Below, piece after piece: positions 42,130 through 47,454 of a stretch of DNA of 47,454 nt; within the stretch, counting starts at the first letter, position 1; each line of letters begins with the position of its first letter. The notes under the pieces are model-generated. The model ran no database searches, was not told the DNA's origin, and saw only the letters and a list, made by a program, of their open reading frames with translations. Both the position numbers and the translations under genes were made by a program. This DNA comes from Actinospica acidithermotolerans (GTDB lineage Bacteria > Actinomycetota > Actinomycetes > Streptomycetales > Catenulisporaceae), in contig NZ_JAGSOH010000051.1 of NCBI RefSeq assembly GCF_018139625.1, forward strand, positions 1 to 47,454. Reading direction: 5' to 3'.

Positions 42130-44340
42130 ATGTACCGCAGTCGTCTGCTCGATACCTCGCGTGCCCGGATGGGCGTGATTCAGGTCATGGTGCTCGCGCT
42201 GATGGCGACGCTCGGCGGCCGGCTGTGGTACCTGCAGGTGCGCTCCGGGCCGCACTACCGGGCCGCCGCCGCGGCCAACGACCTGCGTACTGTGGCCACC
42301 CCGGCGGTGCGCGGCGCCATTCTGGACGATCAGGGCCATCCACTGGTCGACAACCGCACCACCCTCGAGGTCACCGTCGATCTCGACACCCTGCGGGGAG
42401 AACCGAACGGCGGGGCGGTGGTGCTGGGCCGGCTGGCGACCCTGCTCGGGCAGAGCGAGCAGCAACTCGCCGAGAAGCTCCGTCTGTGCTCACCCACCGT
42501 GACCCAGCCGTGCTGGGCCGGCTCTCCCTACCAGCCGGTGCCCGTGGCCACCGACGTACCCGCCGGTGTCGGCCTGGAGATCCTCGAGGAGGGCGAGAAG
42601 TTCCCCGGGGTCACGGCGCAGCCGGCGGCGCTGCGCACCTACCCGGCGCCGTTCGGCGCGAACGCGGCGCAGATCCTGGGCTACCTCTCCCCGGTCACCC
42701 CGGCCGAGCTATCCAAGCCCGGCAGCGACCTGCAGCCGACGGACATGGTCGGGCGCGCCGGGCTCGAGCAGCAGTACGACGCGGTGCTGCGCGGCAGACC
42801 GGGCGTGGCCGAGGTCGCGGTCGACAGCCTGGGACGCGCGGTACGCACCGTCTCGCGGCGCGCCGCGGTACCGGGCGACGATGTGGTCACCACCATCGAC
42901 GCGCACATCCAGGCGATCGCCGAGAAGGCACTGGCCGACGCGGTGAACGCCACGCACGGGGTATGGGACTCAAACACCGGCAGCTACGGCAAGGCGAACT
43001 CCGGCGCGGTCGTGGTGCTCGACGTGAACACCGGCGCCGTGGTCGCCATGGCCAGCTACCCGACCTACGACCCGAACGTGTGGACCGGAGGGATCAGCTC
43101 CGCCGCCTACGCGAGACTCGCCGGCGCAAACCCCACACCGCTGCTCGACCGGGCCTACCAGGGCGAGTACCCGCCGGGCTCCACCTTCAAGGCCGTGACC
43201 ACCTCCGCGATGCTGAACGACGGCTTCCCCGCGGGCGGCAGCTACGACTGCTCGCCGGACTTCGCGATCGGCAGGCAGGACTTCCACAACTTCGAGGGCG
43301 AGGCCTACGGCCCGATCAGCCTTAAACGCGCCATCGAGGTCTCCTGCGACACCGTCTTCTACCGGGTTGCCTACCAGATGTGGCTCAAGGACGGCGGCAA
43401 CAACCCCGTCGCCCACCCGCTGGATCCGGTCCAGACCATGGCCCTGGACTTCGGGCTCGGCAGCAAGACCGGCCTGGACCTGCCCGGAGAGGCCACCGGG
43501 CTGATCCAGGACCGGGCCGAGAAGCTCTCCTCCTGGCAGGCGAACAAGGCCGACTGGTGCGCCCACGCGCAATCCGGCTACCCGGACGTCGCCGCGCACG
43601 ACCCGACCCGCGCCGCCTATCTGAAGGAACTCGCCCGGGAGAACTGTCTGGACGGATTCCAGTTCCGCGGCGGCGACGCGGTGCTCGAGGCGATCGGCCA
43701 GGGCGGGGTCGAGGTCACCCCGCTGCAGCTTGCCCGCATCTACGCCACTGTCGCCAACGGCGGCACCCTCTACCGGCCGCATCTGCTCAAGGCGGTGCTC
43801 GCCCCGAACGGCAAAGTCATCAGCACCTACAAACCGCAGGTGGTCGCCCACGTGCCGATCTCCCCGGCCGCCCGGGCCTTCATGATCAACGCGTTTGAGG
43901 GTGTCTCCCAGGCCGGCACCGCCTCCGGGGTCTACAGCGCCTGGCCGCAGAACCAGATCCCGGTCGGGGCGAAGACCGGCACCGCGGACGTCTACGGGCA
44001 GAACCCCACCTCCGTGTTCGCCTCCTTCCTGCCCGCCGACCACCCCGAGTACGCCGTCGCGATGATGGTTCCGCAAGGCGGGCAGGGCGCACAGATCTCC
44101 GGCCCCGCCATCGAGAAGATCGAAGAAGCGATGTTCGGCGTCCAGAACGGGAAGGCCGTACCGGCCACCGCCCTACTACCAACGCCTCCGGCGAGACTTC
44201 CGGCGATCACCCCGGGCGGACGACTGCCTGTCACCTTCCCGTACCCGCAGCAGTGGCCCCCTGCGCCTCCGACTCCCCAAGCCGCCGCGCTCCCGTCGGC
44301 CACCGACACCACCCCGTCGCCCGGCCGGAGCCGACGATGA
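42130..44340 (+). CDS. Penicillin-binding protein 2 (class B transpeptidase)
   Basis: This 736-aa elongation-type PBP starts at ATG 42130 behind GGAGTGGCCC. One membrane anchor (about 14-32), then the MrdA-type pedestal with DLRTVATPAVRGAILDDQGH (R1 motif RG.I.DR.G) and NAAQILGYLSPVTPAEL. Transpeptidase motifs are SxxK in YPPGSTFK, SxD in EVSCDTVFY and KTG in GAKTGTADVYG. The C-terminal tail is Pro-rich. It cross-links lateral-wall or tip peptidoglycan; RodA/FtsW-type partners are not in the window. A small HTH gene starts 22 bases after the stop. Confidence 0.94.
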   Translation: MYRSRLLDTSRARMGVIQVMVLALMATLGGRLWYLQVRSGPHYRAAAAANDLRTVATPAVRGAILDDQGHPLVDNRTTLEVTVDLDTLRGEPNGGAVVLGRLATLLGQSEQQLAEKLRLCSPTVTQPCWAGSPYQPVPVATDVPAGVGLEILEEGEKFPGVTAQPAALRTYPAPFGANAAQILGYLSPVTPAELSKPGSDLQPTDMVGRAGLEQQYDAVLRGRPGVAEVAVDSLGRAVRTVSRRAAVPGDDVVTTIDAHIQAIAEKALADAVNATHGVWDSNTGSYGKANSGAVVVLDVNTGAVVAMASYPTYDPNVWTGGISSAAYARLAGANPTPLLDRAYQGEYPPGSTFKAVTTSAMLNDGFPAGGSYDCSPDFAIGRQDFHNFEGEAYGPISLKRAIEVSCDTVFYRVAYQMWLKDGGNNPVAHPLDPVQTMALDFGLGSKTGLDLPGEATGLIQDRAEKLSSWQANKADWCAHAQSGYPDVAAHDPTRAAYLKELARENCLDGFQFRGGDAVLEAIGQGGVEVTPLQLARIYATVANGGTLYRPHLLKAVLAPNGKVISTYKPQVVAHVPISPAARAFMINAFEGVSQAGTASGVYSAWPQNQIPVGAKTGTADVYGQNPTSVFASFLPADHPEYAVAMMVPQGGQGAQISGPAIEKIEEAMFGVQNGKAVPATALLPTPPARLPAITPGGRLPVTFPYPQQWPPAPPTPQAAALPSATDTTPSPGRSRR

Positions 44341-44362
44341 CCCGGCAGCCGGCGGTCAACGC

Positions 44363-44560
44363 ATGAGCAGCAGGCCCTGGGACGAGGTGCCGCCCGCCGA
44401 TCGGCTGACGGCCGGTGAGGCGGCGGCTTATCTCGGCCTGTCGATCACGACCCTGCAAGACTGGCGCTACCGGGGGATCGGCGTGGCGAGCCGCAAGGAA
44501 GGCCGACGTGTGTACTACGACCGCGCCGATCTCGAGCACTGGATGGCCATGCGCCGATAG
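44363..44560 (+). CDS. Small MerR/excisionase-type HTH protein (BldC-like)
   Basis: This 65-aa protein consists almost entirely of a helix-turn-helix_17 domain: LTAGEAAAYLGLSITTLQDW, RYRGIGVASRKEGRRVYYDR (wing), ADLEHWMAM. This is the size and motif of excisionase/BldC-like DNA-binding proteins. It follows PBP2 by 22 bases on the same strand, so cotranscription is likely. It may regulate cell-wall or developmental genes; that is inference. Confidence 0.88.
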   Translation: MSSRPWDEVPPADRLTAGEAAAYLGLSITTLQDWRYRGIGVASRKEGRRVYYDRADLEHWMAMRR

Positions 44561-44910
44561 GTTTGCTTGGCGAGCCTCGCACGCGCTCCGCCGCCGGCCG
44601 GGCCGAGGATCGGTGTGATTGATTCGGTCCTACCCGTCATTCGCGCGGGGGCCGGCGGAGCGCGTCGAGTTGGCAGTGATCGACTCGTGTCGGCTCCGAT
44701 GCTGGTATCGCAAAATGGACAGCTCGGGCGGTCGCCTGAGGCCAGGGCGTCTACGCTGGTGGTCATAGCGGCACACCAGAGCAGATACGCGAGAGCGAAC
44801 GGGTCGTCACCTGGGACGAAGACGACGATTCCTGCGGTGGCCGGAACCAGACAGCTATCGTCGGCGCGTACGTGCGCCCCGGCGTATACCGCTGAACCGT
44901 CACGCAGAGC

Positions 44911-45072
44911 GAGGGCGGACTGGGCCTGGGCACCTGTTGGCCGAACCTCGCGTTCCTCACCGTGAGCCTCCTGGCGGTCGCGTACCTGAGCAACACGAAG
45001 ATCGACCGGACCGAGGGCCGCGACGAGGATACGCCTGCCCACCCCGTCTTCCTCGTCCCCGAGGAGGCCTGA
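44911..45072 (+). pseudogene. COG4705-type membrane protein, C-terminal remnant
   Basis: The frame reads EGGLGLGTCWPNLAFLTVSL, then LAVAYLSNTKIDRTE and stops at 45070-45072. (G)GLGLGT followed by a last helix ending YL..T..D is the C-terminus of the COG4705 membrane-protein family, whose full-length member begins at 45218. The 5' part of this copy is missing; 44561-44910 has nothing recognisable. Confidence 0.6.
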
Positions 45073-45217
45073 GCCGAAATCCCGCCGCTTCCACGGTGCG
45101 GTACGGCGTTGTGCGCGCGAGCGTGGTAGGGCTGGCGGAACTGGAAAGTCCAGGGCCGCGTCTTGTCGCTCGGCAGGATTTACACGCGTGTAGTAGCCAG
45201 TCGGGAGGGCGCGCATA

Positions 45218-46243
45218 GTGGAGCGAGACGGATGGTGGCAGGCGGAACCAAGCGGGCCATTGCGCGCGAACCGGGACTCGTTCGAGCCCGACGTCCGCGA
45301 TGCCAGCGAGATCGTGTGGCTGCCAGAACTCGACTATGACCTTGCCGGTTGCGCCGGTGCGCGCGGCACCGGCTCGGCGAACGCCCCGGCGATCAAGGAA
45401 CCGGCCGCTCGGCCTCCGATCCACCGCGCTCGGCGCGGCGAGGTCGAGCGCAGCCCGCGGCGTGAAGCGCGCTCGGCGGGCGGTTCGCCGCCGGGCGACA
45501 CCGGTCGAGGCGCCCTGCGCGTGCCCGAGGTGGCACTCGCCTTCTGGAGTGTCAAGGCGTTGTCGACTGCGATGGGCGAGTCCACCTCGGACGCGCTGGT
45601 CAACTCCTCGCTCGGTGCCCAAGTCGCGGTCGTCGTCGGATTCCTCGCGTTTTTGGCCGCGCTCGCCTTCCAGTTCAGGCAGGGGCACTACCGGGCCTGG
45701 CCCTACTGGCTCTCGGTTTGCGGGGTCGGGGTGTTCGGAACGATGGTGGCCGACGTGATGCACGTCGCGCTGCGCGTGCCGTACACCGCCTCGAGCATCT
45801 TCTACGCGTTCGTGCTCGCGGCGGTGTTCATCGCTTGGAGGCGCACCGAGCACACCCTGGACATCCACAGCATCGACACGTCCCGGCGCGAGGCGTTCTA
45901 CTGGGCCGCAGTCGTGGCGACCTTCGCGATGGGCACCGCAGTGGGCGACTTCACCGCGGTCACGCTCAGGCTCGGCTACTGGTCCTCGGCCGCGATGTTC
46001 GCAGGCCTCATCCTGATCCCGCTGGTCGGCTGGCGTGTCCTGCGTTGGAACCCGGTGGCCTGCTTCTGGTCGGCGTACGTGCTCACCCGACCGCTTGGCG
46101 CCTCGATCGCCGACGGCCTTGCGAAACCGAAGAACATCAGCGGCATGAACTTCGGCGATGCACCGGTCGCGGGCGTGCTGGCCGCGCTCATCATCGTCCT
46201 CGTGACCTATCTCGCCACCACGAAGAAGGACGTGCAACGCTAG
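45218..46243 (+). CDS. COG4705 multi-pass membrane protein with 100-residue N-terminal extension
   Basis: This is a 341-aa protein. Residues 101-341 are a typical COG4705 protein: VPEVALAFWSVKALSTAMGE (TM1), GTMVADVMHVALRVPYT, SIDTSRREAFYWAAVVATFA, MGTAVGDFTAVTLRLGY, SAYVLTRPLGASIADGL, ending LVTYLATTKKDVQR. Function is unknown. Family members normally start near VPEV; here GTG 45218 has a strong GGGAGGG site, and the frame adds about 100 polar residues rich in Arg, Pro and Ala. The extension may be real or a consequence of a rearrangement with the truncated copy upstream. Confidence 0.85.
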   Translation: MERDGWWQAEPSGPLRANRDSFEPDVRDASEIVWLPELDYDLAGCAGARGTGSANAPAIKEPAARPPIHRARRGEVERSPRREARSAGGSPPGDTGRGALRVPEVALAFWSVKALSTAMGESTSDALVNSSLGAQVAVVVGFLAFLAALAFQFRQGHYRAWPYWLSVCGVGVFGTMVADVMHVALRVPYTASSIFYAFVLAAVFIAWRRTEHTLDIHSIDTSRREAFYWAAVVATFAMGTAVGDFTAVTLRLGYWSSAAMFAGLILIPLVGWRVLRWNPVACFWSAYVLTRPLGASIADGLAKPKNISGMNFGDAPVAGVLAALIIVLVTYLATTKKDVQR

Positions 46244-46264
46244 CACGATGCCGACGAGGGCGCG

Positions 46265-46759
46265 TCACCGCGCACTGAGGAGCGAGAGAAGCGGCGGATG
46301 CCTGTCGTGATGCCGCACCGGTGGACCGTGACCGCCGCCGCCTGGTCGCGAACACCCGCCGAGCAAGATCGATGCGGGCGCCTGCCGGGTGCGACCCGGA
46401 CAGCGCGCGGCGGCCTTGGGCCTGTTTTGGACACCGTGGGTTGCGGATGTGTTGGTCGTTAGCTGCGGTTGCGGATCTGCCATCCAGATCGTGAGGTCTT
46501 TGACGATTCGGCCGATGTTCTGTTCGACCGTGAGGTCGTGGACGTGGCGGCGCGTGTCGCACAGTACGACTTCGCAGCCGCCTTCATCCAGCGTGGCGAT
46601 GGAGGCGAACCAGGCCGGATCGTCCGAGTCCGGCTGGACGACGACGAACGTGTTGTCGGCGTGGTCGAGGTCCTCGATCAGCATGAAAAGCGCTTCCTCG
46701 AACGAGTCGTCGATGCCGTCGCCGTTCTCGCTATCGGCCCAGTAATACGAAGCGGGCAT
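46265..46759 (-). CDS. Hypothetical small acidic protein
   Basis: From ATG 46759: MPASYYWADSENGDGIDDSF, then EEALFMLIEDLDHADNTFVV and VKDLTIWMADPQPQL near residue 110. The first 110 residues are acidic and balanced, with a compact alpha/beta look. The C-terminal 50 residues become Arg/Pro/Gly-rich, suggesting the original stop was lost or the frame shifted. GGGGAT precedes the ATG. I recognise it only as an actinobacterial protein of unknown function. Confidence 0.65.
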   Translation of the reverse strand: MPASYYWADSENGDGIDDSFEEALFMLIEDLDHADNTFVVVQPDSDDPAWFASIATLDEGGCEVVLCDTRRHVHDLTVEQNIGRIVKDLTIWMADPQPQLTTNTSATHGVQNRPKAAARCPGRTRQAPASILLGGCSRPGGGGHGPPVRHHDRHPPLLSLLSAR

Positions 46760-46980
46760 TCGAGGATCCCCGTGGTGTGAGACGACACCAGCATGGCAGG
46801 TCACAGCCACTCGGCCAACGTGGCGACGGTGACCACGGCCAGGAACCGGACGGCGAGTTTGATGCCCCTATGGCTGCCAGGCGGCGTTATGTGAGTTCTT
46901 GGCGGTTTGCCCTCGCTCGGTGGCGTGATGGCGACGCGGTTCGGGCCGGCGCTGTGCCGTCGGCATGCTGAGCTGAGCCG

Positions 46981-47145
46981 GTGCGATATGACGAGGTGCG
47001 CTACCCGAGCGATCTCTCTCCGATGAGCAGTGGGAGCTGATCCGGCCGCTGATCGAGGCGTGGAAGGCCGGGCATCCGTCGGTCTCGGGGCATCGGGGCA
47101 TCGGGGCCGGTACGGGATGCGCGAGATGAAGGCCAGTGGCGCAGG
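46981..47145 (+). pseudogene. IS5-type transposase N-terminal fragment, frameshifted
   Basis: VRYPSDLS, then (after two surplus bases, a doubled TC near 47016) DEQWELIRPLIEAWKAGHPS, then GRYGMREM in a further frame. RYPSDLSDEQWELI.P.I is the N-terminus of IS5-family transposases. No catalytic domain follows. Bases 46811-46980 hold nothing recognisable. Confidence 0.65.
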
Positions 47146-47205
47146 CTGGCGTGGGGGGTCGCATGCGGTGCCGGGGCAGATCGGCGCTTCTGGCAGCTTC
47201 GTTCC

Positions 47206-47454
47206 TCACCAGGTGATCGGCAGGTTCGGAGAGGCCGTGCCTGTGGGAGGGATGCGCTGCTCCTGCAGGGCGAAGGTCATCACTTTCTTGAACACCGGTG
47301 CTGCAACCGTTCCGCCGTAGTAGTTGCCGCCCTGCGGCCCTTCCACGAAGACCCCTATCACCAACTGCGGATTGTCCGCGGGCGCGTATCCGATGAACGA
47401 GGCGGTGTATCCGCAGTATCCGCCGCAGCTGGCCACGTAGCGGTTCGCGGTGCC
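47206..47454 (-). CDS. FtsI/PBP3-type penicillin-binding protein, C-terminus (cut by window edge)
   Basis: 82 codons are visible, entering from the right edge: GTANRYVAS (the residues directly after the KTG motif), GYTASFIGYAPADNPQLVIG, VFVEGPQGGNYYGGTVAAPV, FKKVMTFALQEQRIPPTGTA and the stop at 47206. (Y)TASF.G.APADNP..V..V and YYGG.VAAPVF are characteristic of the end of class B PBPs of the FtsI group. The septal transpeptidase domain lies outside the window. Confidence 0.9.
   Translation of the reverse strand, partial: GTANRYVASCGGYCGYTASFIGYAPADNPQLVIGVFVEGPQGGNYYGGTVAAPVFKKVMTFALQEQRIPPTGTASPNLPITW

Noticed and set aside
1-47454. CRISPR array, rRNA or prophage
   Set aside because: No regularly spaced repeats, no rRNA-like sequence and no phage structural genes were seen.

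Overview
The window is very GC-rich, uses GTG starts freely and is full of long antisense shadow frames. It carries typical actinobacterial families: GT87/DUF2029 mannosyltransferase, BldC/excisionase-like small HTH protein, choice-of-anchor P secreted protein, several penicillin-binding proteins, and a CsoR-type operator. I read it as chromosome of a filamentous high-GC actinomycete (Streptomycetales/Catenulisporales-like). The species cannot be set from sequence alone.

Layout. 1-3.9 kb: a CitA/DcuS-type sensor kinase (cut by the left edge) divergent from a NitT/TauT-type ABC importer (ATPase, permease, lipoprotein), closed by a perfect 25-bp hairpin. 3.9-8.0 kb: a graveyard of IS/integrase fragments, a tRNA-like 3' end, one orphan 264-aa gene, and decayed methyltransferase and purple-acid-phosphatase genes. 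8.1-13.4 kb: a two-gene PBP operon (bifunctional PBP1A-type, then a MecA_N/NTF2-type PBP). 13.4-18.6 kb: a truncated copy of lgt, a frameshifted MarR gene divergent from an MFS exporter, and a DUF202 pair. 18.7-23.6 kb: a 2OG-Fe(II) oxygenase-like gene divergent from a secreted phosphoesterase, then a second, intact MarR plus a second MFS paralogue in inverted arrangement. 23.7-28.6 kb: a phosphate importer in the order pstB-S-C-A followed by a GntR/UTRA regulator. 29-30.4 kb: a GT87 mannosyltransferase. 30.7-35.4 kb: a likely coregulated block around two CsoR/CstR-like palindromes. Leftward it holds an 81-aa Cys protein, AhpD-like protein, class V aminotransferase and Lgt; rightward it holds thioredoxin and a PIG-L deacetylase. 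35.4-40.9 kb: a broken zinc-ribbon gene, tandem Usp, NodB deacetylase, CDF-like transporter and a secreted Big/choice-of-anchor P protein. 41-47.4 kb: an IS3 remnant, PBP2, small HTH protein, a COG4705 membrane protein beside the 3' remnant of a paralogue, a small hypothetical protein, an IS5 remnant and the C-terminus of an FtsI-type PBP.

Themes. (1) Phosphate scavenging: pst operon with a PHO-box-like repeat, secreted phosphoesterase, dead purple acid phosphatase. (2) Peptidoglycan and envelope: four PBP genes, NodB deacetylase, Lgt plus a partial lgt duplicate. (3) Thiol/persulfide or copper stress: two matching palindromes, each just upstream of one of two divergent transcription units. 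This last block is the most system-like feature in the window. Many genes are decayed by small indels, and whether these are real or assembly errors needs read-level checking.
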